Positions 25,699 to 33,736 of a stretch of 64,000 nucleotides of DNA are shown here, in pieces. Made by a program: the position numbers and the translations under genes. The notes under the pieces are model-generated. The model ran no database searches. It saw only the letters and a program-made list of their open reading frames with translations, and was not told where the DNA came from. Position 1 is the stretch's first letter. Each line of letters begins with the position of its first letter. The stretch is taken from positions 9,666 through 73,665 of the forward strand of contig CAZCCZ010000012.1 in the NCBI GenBank assembly GCA_964497495.1, read 5' to 3'. Source of the stretch: CAXXOK01 sp964497495. GTDB lineage: Bacteria > Bacillota > Clostridia > Christensenellales > Aristaeellaceae.

Positions 25699-26773
25699 CG
25701 AAGCGGCGCTGCTTGCCCTGCCGCCTTACGGGCTGGCGCGGGCGGAGAAGCGGGCGTTCCTCGCCGCCGAACTTGCGGCGCTCACGCGCCGCCACGCGGC
25801 GGCCTGCCCCGAGTACGGAAAGATGCTCACGGCCGCGGGCGTTTCGCCGGAGGCGGTAACGTCCCCGGAGGCCGTTCCCCCGCTGCCCGTGCGGCTTTTT
25901 AAGGAGTTTTCCCTGAAAAGCGTTCCGGACGACGCGGTGTTTAAGACCCTTACCAGTTCCGGTACCACGGGGCAGCAGGTGAGCCGCATCTACCTCGACC
26001 GCGAAACCGCCGCACTGCAAAGCAAGGCGCTGGCAAAAATCATGAAAAGCACGCTGGGAAGCGCGCGCCTGCCTATGATCGTGGTGGACAGCCCCACCGT
26101 GGTTAAAGATCGCGCACTGTTCTCCGCACGCGGCGCGGGTATTCTGGGCTTCAGTCTTTTCGGGCGCGACCGGTTTTTCGCGCTGGACGAAGCCATGCGG
26201 CTGGATCTCGACGGGCTGACCGCCTTCCTTGCCAAACACGAGGGCGAAACGATCTTCCTGTTCGGGTTCACCGCCATCGTATGGCAGCACTTTTACGAAG
26301 AGCTTGCCCGCCTGAAGCAAAAGCCCGACCTGCGCCGCGGCGTGCTGGTGCACGGCGGCGGCTGGAAAAAGCTCGAAGACCGGGCGGTGAGCCGCGAACG
26401 GTTCCGCGAGGCGCTTTACGAGGTTTGCGGTATCCAACGCGTGTTTGATTATTACGGCATGGCGGAGCAAACCGGCTCCATTTACATGGAATGTGAGCAG
26501 GGGCATTTGCACGCACCCGTCTGGGCGGACGTGATCGTCCGCCGCCCCGCCGACTTCTCCGTGGCAGACGTCGGCGAGACGGGGTTGATCGAGGTGATCA
26601 GCGTGCTACCCCGAAGCTACCCCGGCCATGCGCTGCTCACCGAGGACGAAGGCCGGATTCTGGGCGAGGACGACTGTCCCTGCGGCCACAGGGGAAAATA
26701 CTTCGAGGTGCTGGGCCGCGTAAAGCGCGCCGAGGCAAGGGGGTGCAGCGATACCTATGAGCCCGTCCGGTAA
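25691..26773 (+). CDS. LuxE-family acyl-protein synthetase
   Basis: A 360-residue member of the LuxE/PF04443 group, which activates a fatty acid with ATP and hands the acyl group to the reductase partner in the luciferase aldehyde pathway. The ATP loop reads LTSSGTTGQQVSRI, followed by RLPMIVVDSP, VLVHGGGWKKLEDRAVSRE and DYYGMAEQTGSIYMECEQG; CPCGHRGKYFEVLGRVKRAE resembles the adenylate-domain hinge. Overlaps the ligase upstream by eight bases and the LuxC-like gene downstream by 17. No luciferase genes are here, so the acyl product serves another purpose. Confidence 0.87.
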   Translation: MTDEAALLALPPYGLARAEKRAFLAAELAALTRRHAAACPEYGKMLTAAGVSPEAVTSPEAVPPLPVRLFKEFSLKSVPDDAVFKTLTSSGTTGQQVSRIYLDRETAALQSKALAKIMKSTLGSARLPMIVVDSPTVVKDRALFSARGAGILGFSLFGRDRFFALDEAMRLDLDGLTAFLAKHEGETIFLFGFTAIVWQHFYEELARLKQKPDLRRGVLVHGGGWKKLEDRAVSRERFREALYEVCGIQRVFDYYGMAEQTGSIYMECEQGHLHAPVWADVIVRRPADFSVADVGETGLIEVISVLPRSYPGHALLTEDEGRILGEDDCPCGHRGKYFEVLGRVKRAEARGCSDTYEPVR

Positions 26774-27971
26774 CGCTTCCCTGCGCGTGCGCTGCGGCCT
26801 TGCAGATCCCCGCGAAGCGGCGGGCGCGCCCGCGCTGCCCCCGTTCGACCCGCGCGCGACCGCCTTCCTTTCGGACCTTTCCGCCGCACTGCTGGCGGAC
26901 GGACGCACCAGAGCCTACCCCGACGTGACGACCTTCGCGTTCTTCTGCCGCCGCGCCAACCTGGTAACCCTGCGCGCCGGTTGCGGCGACCTGTCCGGCC
27001 GCTTGGGGCGCGGGCTGGTGTTCCACATCGCGCCGGGCAACGTGCCTGTAAACTTCGCCTATTCGCTGGTTTCCGCGCTGCTGGCCGGCAACGCGAACGT
27101 CGTGAAGGCTTCCAGCCGGAACTTCGCGCAGACGGAGATCGTGTGCGAGGCCATGCGGACGCTGCTTCGCGGCGCGCACGCCGCGCTGCTTCCCTACGTG
27201 AACGTGGTGGAGTACCCGCGCGAGGCGCAGCGAATGACCGAGGAGTTCAGCGCCCTGTGCGACGTGCGCGTGATCTGGGGCGGGGACGAGACCATCCGCC
27301 GCGTCCGACAGGCCCCGCTGCCCCCCCGAGCCTTCGACGTGACCTTCACCGACCGCTGGTCGCTGCTGGTGGCGGACGCGCGGGCCGTGGCCGAAATGGA
27401 CGAGCCCTCGCTTGCCGCGGCGGCGCAGGGGTTTTACAACGACGCCTACCTGTTCGACCAGAACGCCTGCACCGCGCCGAGGCTGGTGTACTGGCTGGGC
27501 GAAGGCGAATCCCTTGCCGCCGCGCAGGAACGCTTCTGGCGGGCGGTGCGCGCGCACGCCGCGCCGCGCTATCCCATCGACGCCGTAACCGCGGTGGACA
27601 AGCTGACCGCGCTCTACCGCGCGGCCCTCGCGCTGCCGGGCGCCGCGCTTACGCCCATGCCGGATAACCTGGCCGTGCGCATCCGGCTTACGGAACTCGC
27701 GCCGGAGGCGACGGACCTCCACTGCGAAGGCGGCTGCTTTCTGGAATACGCCTCCGCCGGGCTGGAGCCGCTGGTACCGTTGCTGGGGAAGAAGGCGCAG
27801 ACCGTTTCCGTGCTGGGCGTCGATCCCCGAATGGTTCGGGATTTCGTGCTTTCGCGGGGCGTGCGCGGGGTGGACCGCGTAGTGCCCGTGGGCCGCACGC
27901 TGGACTTTTCCCTCGTCTGGGACGGGTACGACCTCGTTTCCGCCCTTTCGCGGCGCGTCGCGGTTGGTTGA
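26757..27971 (+). CDS. LuxC-family acyl-CoA/acyl-protein reductase
   Basis: A 404-residue aldehyde-dehydrogenase-like reductase of the LuxC family (PF05893), producing an aldehyde from an activated acyl group with NADPH. Key features: VFHIAPGNVPVNFAYSLVSA, NVVKASSRNFAQ, and the nucleophilic cysteine in DQNACTAPRLVYW that carries the acyl thioester. LuxE and LuxC work as a complex in luminous bacteria, and the 17-base gene overlap argues for the same here. Ends 45 bases before the glycosyltransferase. Confidence 0.88.
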   Translation: MSPSGNASLRVRCGLADPREAAGAPALPPFDPRATAFLSDLSAALLADGRTRAYPDVTTFAFFCRRANLVTLRAGCGDLSGRLGRGLVFHIAPGNVPVNFAYSLVSALLAGNANVVKASSRNFAQTEIVCEAMRTLLRGAHAALLPYVNVVEYPREAQRMTEEFSALCDVRVIWGGDETIRRVRQAPLPPRAFDVTFTDRWSLLVADARAVAEMDEPSLAAAAQGFYNDAYLFDQNACTAPRLVYWLGEGESLAAAQERFWRAVRAHAAPRYPIDAVTAVDKLTALYRAALALPGAALTPMPDNLAVRIRLTELAPEATDLHCEGGCFLEYASAGLEPLVPLLGKKAQTVSVLGVDPRMVRDFVLSRGVRGVDRVVPVGRTLDFSLVWDGYDLVSALSRRVAVG

Positions 27972-28015
27972 CGCCGCCGTCCGTTCCCCCATCGTCTATG
28001 GTAAAGAGGTGCGTT

Positions 28016-29014
28016 ATGGCGAAGCCCTTGCTTTCCTTCGTGGTTCCCTGCTACCAAAGCGCGGAAACCGTCGGCACGGTGGTTCGGGAAATCGCCGACA
28101 CGGTGAAAACCCGCGAGGCGGAGTTCGACCACGAAATCATCCTCGTCAACGACGGCAGCCCGGACCGGGTGGCCTCCGTGATCACGGAGCTTTGTAAAAC
28201 CTATCCTCAGATCGTGTTCGTAAACCTCAGCCGCAATTTCGGGCAGCACAGCGCCCTGATGGCGGGCTTCGCCCGCGTGCGGGGAGACGTGGTCGTCTGT
28301 CTGGACGACGACGGCCAGACTCCCGCCGGCGAGTGCTTCAAGCTCGTGGACAAGGTACGCGAGGGGTACGACATCGTCTACGCGCAATACTCCAGCCGGG
28401 AGCAGAACGCCTTCCGCATTTTCGGCAGTCGCTTCAACGCCGCGTGCAACCGCTTCTTTTTCGGCCAGCCGGCCGACCTGACGGTGAACAGCTATTTCGC
28501 CTGCCAGCGTTTCGTGGTGGATACGGCGCTTAAATACCCCAACCCGTTTCCCTTCGTTTCCGGACTGCTGCTGCAAAGCGTAAGCCGCTACTGCAACGTG
28601 CCGGTCACCCACCGTCCGCGCACGCTGGGACGCAGCGGCTACACGCTGCACAAACTGGTCTCCCTGTGGACGAACGGGGTTACGGCGTTCTCCATCAAAC
28701 CCCTGCGCTTCGCCAACTATCTGGGCTGGATCACGGCGGTCGCTGGTTTCATCTTCGCCGTCGTCACGGTCATCCGCAAGATCGTCACCCCGAACATCGA
28801 AGCCGGCTGGTCCTCGACCATCGCGGTGCTGCTGGTGCTGGGCGGTATGATCATCGCGCTCATCGGCATCATGGGCGAATATATCGGCCGCATCTACCTG
28901 AGCATCAACCGCTGCCCGCAGTACGTCGTCCGCAACGTCGTGGACCGCCGTCCATCCGAGGTGTGCGCGTGCACGGTGGAAGCGCCCGCCGCAAAGGAGG
29001 CCGACAAGCCATGA
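28016..29014 (+). CDS. Polyprenyl-phosphate glycosyltransferase, GT2, ArnC/DPM1-like
   Basis: A 332-residue family 2 glycosyltransferase that loads a sugar on undecaprenyl phosphate. The catalytic domain shows FVVPCYQSAETV, EIILVNDGSPD, NLSRNFGQHSALMAG and VCLDDDGQTPAGE; two C-terminal membrane helices (about 230-255 and 265-290) end in GEYIGRIYLSINRCPQYVVR, the standard ArnC/DPM-like tail. ATG 28016 has AAAGAGGTG upstream; ATG 27998 is an alternative. Followed by an acetyltransferase and an ArnE/ArnF-like pair, the same partners used for Ara4N export. Confidence 0.9.
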   Translation: MAKPLLSFVVPCYQSAETVGTVVREIADTVKTREAEFDHEIILVNDGSPDRVASVITELCKTYPQIVFVNLSRNFGQHSALMAGFARVRGDVVVCLDDDGQTPAGECFKLVDKVREGYDIVYAQYSSREQNAFRIFGSRFNAACNRFFFGQPADLTVNSYFACQRFVVDTALKYPNPFPFVSGLLLQSVSRYCNVPVTHRPRTLGRSGYTLHKLVSLWTNGVTAFSIKPLRFANYLGWITAVAGFIFAVVTVIRKIVTPNIEAGWSSTIAVLLVLGGMIIALIGIMGEYIGRIYLSINRCPQYVVRNVVDRRPSEVCACTVEAPAAKEADKP

Positions 29015-29766
29015 AGATCGTCCACGCGACGTTTGAAATGAAGAATCTGGGCGTAGACGCTTACGAAATCATACCGGGCGAAGGCGACACAGCCGCGGAT
29101 TTCGCCCGCGAGGAGCGGCGGCTTCTGGCCGAGGGCACGCAGTACCTGGTGGTGAAAGCCCCCGTGAACAGCGCGGACTGGCTTTTCGGCCTTCCCGCGC
29201 TTGGTTACACGTTCGTAGAGACCGTATTCCGCGTGGCCGTCCGACGCGGCGAATACCACATGCCGCAAAGCGTCGCGCGCTTCGACCGGGGGCTTACCGT
29301 AACCGAGCGCACGGCGGAACCCGATCGCGAGCGCGTGTACACGCATATCCGCACCGGGGTATTCAAGAGCGATCGCGTCTCCATCGACCCCGCGTTCACC
29401 CCGGAACAGGCCGCCAACCGTTACGTCAACTGGCTGCGGCAGATGCTGGGCGGCGGCGGGAAGTTATACGAGGTGCTGCAGGGGGAAAAGCCCGTGGGCT
29501 TTTTCGTAATCATGCGGGTGGACGTGAAAACCGTGGACCCCGTATTGATGGGCCTGTACGACGAGGCCAACGACCGCGGCATGGGTGCGCTGCTGCACAA
29601 GAAAACGCTGGACACCTGCTTTACAATGGATTGCGAACGGATCACTTCCACCATCGTCAGCAACAACGCCAAGGTGCTGCGGGTATACGTCAACGCGGGC
29701 GCGGCGATCACCGACGTTCTTTACACCTACGTAAAGCACGTGCGCGGGAAGGACGCAGTGCAATGA
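29011..29766 (+). CDS. GNAT-like N-acetyltransferase, sugar-modification type
   Basis: A 251-residue protein with a C-terminal GNAT fold: PVGFFVIMRVDVKTVDPVLM for strand 4, NDRGMGALLHKKTLDTCF as the acyl-CoA loop, and ITSTIVSNNAKVLRVYVNAG. The N-terminal part resembles WecD/FdtC-type enzymes that acylate an aminosugar. AAAGGAGG lies ten bases before the ATG, which overlaps the GT2 stop. It could transfer acetyl or the unusual acyl group built by the upstream genes. Acceptor unknown. Confidence 0.75.
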   Translation: MKIVHATFEMKNLGVDAYEIIPGEGDTAADFAREERRLLAEGTQYLVVKAPVNSADWLFGLPALGYTFVETVFRVAVRRGEYHMPQSVARFDRGLTVTERTAEPDRERVYTHIRTGVFKSDRVSIDPAFTPEQAANRYVNWLRQMLGGGGKLYEVLQGEKPVGFFVIMRVDVKTVDPVLMGLYDEANDRGMGALLHKKTLDTCFTMDCERITSTIVSNNAKVLRVYVNAGAAITDVLYTYVKHVRGKDAVQ

Positions 29767-30158
29767 AACCGGAAAGTACCGTTGATCAGAAGGGCATCGC
29801 GCGTTTTCTGCGCGTGCCCCCGAAGGATTTTCTGCTTTTGCACGCAACCCTGCTGCTCTACTCGGTGGCCAGCGTGTTCGCCAAGGGCGCGGGCAACGAT
29901 CTGGTTCTGCGCGAGACGACCGGGATAATTATTTTTCTGGCATTGGAAGCGTTCACCCTCGGCGTGTACGCGGTGCTCTGGCAACAGACGCTCAAGCGGA
30001 TGCCTCTCGGCTTCGCGTACAGCAACAAGGGCGTCTGCACGCTGTGGACCTGCCTGTTCGGGCTGATTTTCTTCGGCGAAAGCCTCACCTGGGGAAAGGC
30101 GATCGGCATTATCGTGGTGCTGGCAGGCGTGTGGCTGGTGGTGAGCGAACATGAGTAG
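29763..30158 (+). CDS. Small EamA/SMR-type membrane protein, ArnE/F-like subunit A
   Basis: A 131-residue four-helix protein of the small multidrug resistance/EamA type. After a polar N-terminus of about 22 residues come helices near 23-43, 50-72, 81-100 and 107-125 (KAIGIIVVLAGVWLVVSEHE). The pattern QTLKRMPLGFAYSNKGVCT matches SMR loop 2-3. It overlaps the next gene by eight bases, and the two are probably a heterodimer like ArnE/ArnF that flips polyprenyl-phosphate-sugar. Confidence 0.8.
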   Translation: MKPESTVDQKGIARFLRVPPKDFLLLHATLLLYSVASVFAKGAGNDLVLRETTGIIIFLALEAFTLGVYAVLWQQTLKRMPLGFAYSNKGVCTLWTCLFGLIFFGESLTWGKAIGIIVVLAGVWLVVSEHE

Positions 30159-30495
30159 CGGCGTCGTGATCTATCTGATTACCCCGCTGCTCTCGGCGGT
30201 TTCGCAGCTGATGCTCAAGAAGGCCGCGGATAATCCGAAGCACACGGGCATCCGGTTTTACGTGAATCCTACCGTGATCCTCGCCTACGTGCTCTTTTTC
30301 GGCTGCATGGTCCTAAACGTCGTGGCTCTGCAGACGCTGGAGCTTACGGTGGCCAGCGTTCTGGAGGCGTCCGGTTTTCTGTACGTCATGGCGCTGGGCG
30401 CGCTGTTCCTGAAGGAAAAGGTGACGCCGCGCAAGCTGCTGGGCAACGCGCTGATCGTGACGGGAATCGTGATCACGCTGGTGGTAAAAATTTAA
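30151..30495 (+). CDS. Small EamA/SMR-type membrane protein, ArnE/F-like subunit B
   Basis: A 114-residue four-helix partner of the preceding gene. ITPLLSAVSQLMLKKAADNP is the typical first SMR helix with a charged exit, and TVASVLEASGFLYVMALGAL plus LLGNALIVTGIVITLVVKI are helices 3 and 4. A pair of unequal SMR genes with overlapping frames, next to an ArnC-like transferase, is the diagnostic context for an undecaprenyl-phosphate-sugar flippase. Function by analogy only. Confidence 0.8.
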   Translation: MSSGVVIYLITPLLSAVSQLMLKKAADNPKHTGIRFYVNPTVILAYVLFFGCMVLNVVALQTLELTVASVLEASGFLYVMALGALFLKEKVTPRKLLGNALIVTGIVITLVVKI

Positions 30496-30505
30496 GGAGC
30501 GTGGG

Positions 30506-31066
30506 ATGATGAAACATCTCGGCACGAAACGGTTGGAAACCGACAGGCTCATTCTGCGTCCCTTCGCGCCGGACGACGCACCCGCGATGTACCGCAACTG
30601 GGCAAACGACCCGGAAGTAACCAGATATCTCACCTGGCCGGTCCACGCGGGGACGGACGTGACCGAAAAAGTCCTCGCGGGCTGGGTTTCCCGGTACGGC
30701 GAGCCGGATTTTTACCAGTGGGCTGTCGTGCCCAAGGACGTGGGCGAGCCGGTGGGCAGCATTTCCGTGGTGCGGCGGGACGATACCGTGGGTTCCGTGC
30801 ACATCGGCTACTGCATCGGCAGGCGCTGGTGGCGGCAGGGCATCACCAGCGAGGCGCTCCGCGAACTGCTGCGGTTCTTCTTCGAAGAAGTCGGGGTCAA
30901 CCGCGTGGATTCCCGCCACGACCCGCGTAACCCCAATTCCGGCCGGGTTATGGCAAGCTGCGGCATGACGAAAGAGGGTACGCTGCGACAGGCCGATCAC
31001 AACAACCAGGGCATTTGCGACTGTACGATATACGGCATTCTGGCCGACGAATATTTCAGGCGCTGA
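30506..31066 (+). CDS. GNAT acetyltransferase, RimJ/RimL type
   Basis: A 186-residue acetyltransferase. LETDRLILRPFAPDDAPAMY is the classic opening, EPVGSISVVRRDD strand 4, and RRWWRQGITSEALRELLRFF the acetyl-CoA loop; RHDPRNPNSGRVMASCGM completes the fold. Starts ten bases after the SMR stop with AAGGAG upstream (ATG 30506 or 30509). It may be a passenger of the operon or acetylate a product of it; such enzymes act on protein N-termini, antibiotics and small amines. Confidence 0.85.
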   Translation: MMKHLGTKRLETDRLILRPFAPDDAPAMYRNWANDPEVTRYLTWPVHAGTDVTEKVLAGWVSRYGEPDFYQWAVVPKDVGEPVGSISVVRRDDTVGSVHIGYCIGRRWWRQGITSEALRELLRFFFEEVGVNRVDSRHDPRNPNSGRVMASCGMTKEGTLRQADHNNQGICDCTIYGILADEYFRR

Positions 31067-31129
31067 ACCCGCCCCGCTTTTCCGGGGCTTCCGGAGCCGT
31101 GCTCCGGTCAATAGAAGGAGGAACCCGCC

Positions 31130-32152
31130 ATGCAGACCCAACCGACATCCCAAACGAAACCAATTATCTTTTCCGGCATCCAGCCCTCCGGCACGTTGAC
31201 GCTGGGCAACTATATCGGAGCGCTGAAAAACTTCGTGCTTCTGCAGGACGATTACGACTGCGTCTACTGCGTGGTAGACCTGCACACCCTGACCGTGCGG
31301 CAGGACGCGGTGGAACTGCGCAGGCGCAGCCTGGAGGTGGCGGCCCTTTACATGGCCGTAGGCCTCGACCCGAAAAAGAGCCTGATCTTCTGCCAGAGCC
31401 ACGTAAGCGCCCACGCGGAGCTGGCGTGGATATTGAACTGCTTCACCTACGTGGGGGAATTGCAACGTATGACGCAATATAAGGACAAGTGCGCCAAGCA
31501 CGCCGACAACATCAACGCCGGGCTGCTGACCTACCCCGTGCTCATGGCGGCGGATATTCTGCTGTACCAGACGCATCTGGTGCCCATCGGGGCCGACCAA
31601 AAGCAGCATCTGGAGATCACGCGGGACATCGCCCAGCGCTTTAACGCACTGTACGGCGACGTGTTCACCATGCCGGACGCCTACATCGGCAAGGTGGGCA
31701 GCCGCGTGATGAGCCTGCAGGAGCCCACCCGCAAGATGAGCAAGTCCGACCCCGAGGACACCTACATCGCGTTGCTGGACAAACCAGAGGATATCCGCCG
31801 CAAAGTGAAGCGCGCCGTTACGGACAGCGACGGGGAGATCCGTTTCGATCCCGCGAACAAGCCCGGCGTCAGCAACCTGCTTTCCATCCTGGCCGCGCTC
31901 ACGGGCGAAACCGCGGAACAGGCGGCGGCCTCGCTGTCCGGCCTGGGTTACGGGGAACTGAAAACCCGCGTGGCCGATTGCGTGATCGACACGCTGGCCC
32001 CCGTGCAGGCGGAGTATAAGCGCATCATGGGCGACAAGGCCGCCCTGCAGGCCGTGCTGGACGGCTGCGCGCAGGAAGCTTCCCGCCGCGCCAACCGGAC
32101 GCTGGACAAGGTGAAGCGCAAGGTCGGCTGCGCGGCGCGCGGCAAGGCCTGA
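31130..32152 (+). CDS. trpS: Tryptophanyl-tRNA synthetase
   Basis: Charges tRNA-Trp. 340 residues, class I. The HIGH-equivalent is PSGTLTLGNYIGAL and the KMSKS loop is RKMSKSDPEDTYIALLD; also CQSHVSAHAELAWILNC and MAADILLYQTHLVPIGADQ. AGAAGGAGG precedes the ATG. The 63-base upstream gap contains a short perfect hairpin (CCGGAGC/GCTCCGG) but is far too small for a T-box. Confidence 0.97.
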   Translation: MQTQPTSQTKPIIFSGIQPSGTLTLGNYIGALKNFVLLQDDYDCVYCVVDLHTLTVRQDAVELRRRSLEVAALYMAVGLDPKKSLIFCQSHVSAHAELAWILNCFTYVGELQRMTQYKDKCAKHADNINAGLLTYPVLMAADILLYQTHLVPIGADQKQHLEITRDIAQRFNALYGDVFTMPDAYIGKVGSRVMSLQEPTRKMSKSDPEDTYIALLDKPEDIRRKVKRAVTDSDGEIRFDPANKPGVSNLLSILAALTGETAEQAAASLSGLGYGELKTRVADCVIDTLAPVQAEYKRIMGDKAALQAVLDGCAQEASRRANRTLDKVKRKVGCAARGKA

Positions 32153-32226
32153 ATTGGCGAACGTCCGTTTTCCGCCGATACGTCCCTTTCCCCCTCCCCC
32201 ACAGCCGCTTTAAAGGAGCAAACCCC

Positions 32227-33642
32227 ATGAACGAAAACCGTCAATATGACGTTATCATCATCGGCGCAGGCCCCGCGGGAATTTTCACCGCTTTGGAAAT
32301 GACCGAGCGCAAGCCCCTGAGCCGCGTGCTGATCGTGGATACGGGCCGCGCCATCGACCGCCGCTTTTGCCCCGCGCGCGTCAACGGACAGTGCGCCCAC
32401 TGCGACCCCTGCGCCATCGTGCACGGCTGGGCGGGCGCGGGCGCGTTCAGCGACGGCAAGCTGAGCCTCTCCGACGAGGTGGGCGGCCAGATCAGTGAAT
32501 ATATGGGCCACAAGCGCGCCATGGAATACATCAAGCGTGCGGACGACCTGTACCTGCGTTTCGGCGCCAGCACCGTGGTGCACGGCCGGGACGACCGCCG
32601 CGTGGAGGAGATCGCCTACCAGGCCAGCCGGTACAACATCCGACTGATCCCCTGCCCCGTGCGCCACCTGGGCACGGAAAACGCGGGGCCGGTGCTGGGC
32701 GCGATGCACGACCATCTGGTGGAGCATACGGACACCACTTTTCTGGAACTGACCACCGCGCAGGATATTCTGGTGGAGGACGGCCGCGTGGTCGGCGTTA
32801 CCCTGAAAACCAAAAACAGCGAGGTATTCACCGCCCGCGCGCCCTTCGTGGTGGCCGCTCCCGGGCGCGGCGGCGCGCAGTGGCTTTCCGAAACCGTGGG
32901 CAAGCTGGGTTTGCGCACCAAGAACAACGAGGTGGACATCGGCGTGCGCGTGGAAGTGCCCAACGCCATCATGGACGGGTTGACGAGCGACCTGTACGAG
33001 GCCAAGCTGGTGTATTACAGCGACACCTACGAAAACAAGGTGCGCACTTTCTGCATGAACCCCGGCGGCGAGGTGAGCCAGGAGCACTACGAGGGTGGCA
33101 TCGCCGTGGTCAACGGCCACAGCTACGAGGACCCCGCACGTCGCACCGGCAACACCAATTTCGCGCTTCTGGTGAGCACGTCGTTCACCGAGCCGTTCAA
33201 CCAGCCCATCGAATACGGCCGCTACATCGCGCAGCTGGGTAACATGCTTACCGGCGGCCCCATCATGGTGCAACGTCTGGGCGACCTGCTGAAAGGCCGC
33301 CGCACGGATACCAGCCGCCTGCGGAAATCCACCACCATTCCAACGCTTTCCACCGCCGTGCCCGGCGACTTGAGCTTCGTTTTGCCCGCGCGCCATTTAA
33401 CCAGCATCATCGAAACGCTTCGCGCGCTGGATCATCTGGCCCCCGGCCTGTACAGCCAGAACACGCTGCTGTACGGCGTGGAGGTAAAATTCTACTCCAG
33501 CAAGGTACTGGTGAGCAACGATTTTGAAACCGCCATCCTGGGGCTGTACACCATCGGGGACGGCGCGGGCATCACCCGCGGGCTGATGCAGGCCAGCGTG
33601 ACGGGGATGGCCGTGGCGGACGACATTGCCGCGAAAGGGTAA
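32227..33642 (+). CDS. NAD(P)/FAD-dependent oxidoreductase (uncharacterised FAD dehydrogenase family)
   Basis: A 471-residue flavoprotein. It opens with the FAD dinucleotide motif IIIGAGPAGIFTALEM, followed by a cysteine-rich segment (CPARVNGQCAHCDPCAIV) and GWAGAGAFSDGKLSLSDEVG, a combination typical of the COG2509 group of uncharacterised dehydrogenases. The C-terminus closes with LYTIGDGAGITRGLMQASVT, the second FAD contact. AAAGGAGC ribosome site. The four cysteines could bind metal or be redox-active. Substrate unknown. Confidence 0.85.
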   Translation: MNENRQYDVIIIGAGPAGIFTALEMTERKPLSRVLIVDTGRAIDRRFCPARVNGQCAHCDPCAIVHGWAGAGAFSDGKLSLSDEVGGQISEYMGHKRAMEYIKRADDLYLRFGASTVVHGRDDRRVEEIAYQASRYNIRLIPCPVRHLGTENAGPVLGAMHDHLVEHTDTTFLELTTAQDILVEDGRVVGVTLKTKNSEVFTARAPFVVAAPGRGGAQWLSETVGKLGLRTKNNEVDIGVRVEVPNAIMDGLTSDLYEAKLVYYSDTYENKVRTFCMNPGGEVSQEHYEGGIAVVNGHSYEDPARRTGNTNFALLVSTSFTEPFNQPIEYGRYIAQLGNMLTGGPIMVQRLGDLLKGRRTDTSRLRKSTTIPTLSTAVPGDLSFVLPARHLTSIIETLRALDHLAPGLYSQNTLLYGVEVKFYSSKVLVSNDFETAILGLYTIGDGAGITRGLMQASVTGMAVADDIAAKG

Positions 33643-33690
33643 CCCTTACCCGGAGTTTCGAAAATACCCCTCCTGAAATCTGCGTCTGCG

Positions 33691-33736
33691 AACGCAAGGG
33701 AAGCCGCATCCGACGATGCGGCTTCCTTTGCGTTTT
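33691..33736. terminator. Long bidirectional terminator
   Basis: A 20-base stem with one G-T mismatch: arms 33691-33710 (AACGCAAGGG...) and 33715-33734 (...CCTTTGCGTT), loop CGAC. It separates the converging oxidoreductase and LCP genes. Confidence 0.85.

Noticed and set aside
20221..31066. Bioluminescence (lux) operon
   Set aside because: luxC- and luxE-like genes are present, but there is no luxA, luxB or luxD, and neighbours point to sugar-lipid export.
31067..31129. T-box before trpS
   Set aside because: The gap is 63 bases and has no T-box consensus; only a small hairpin is seen.
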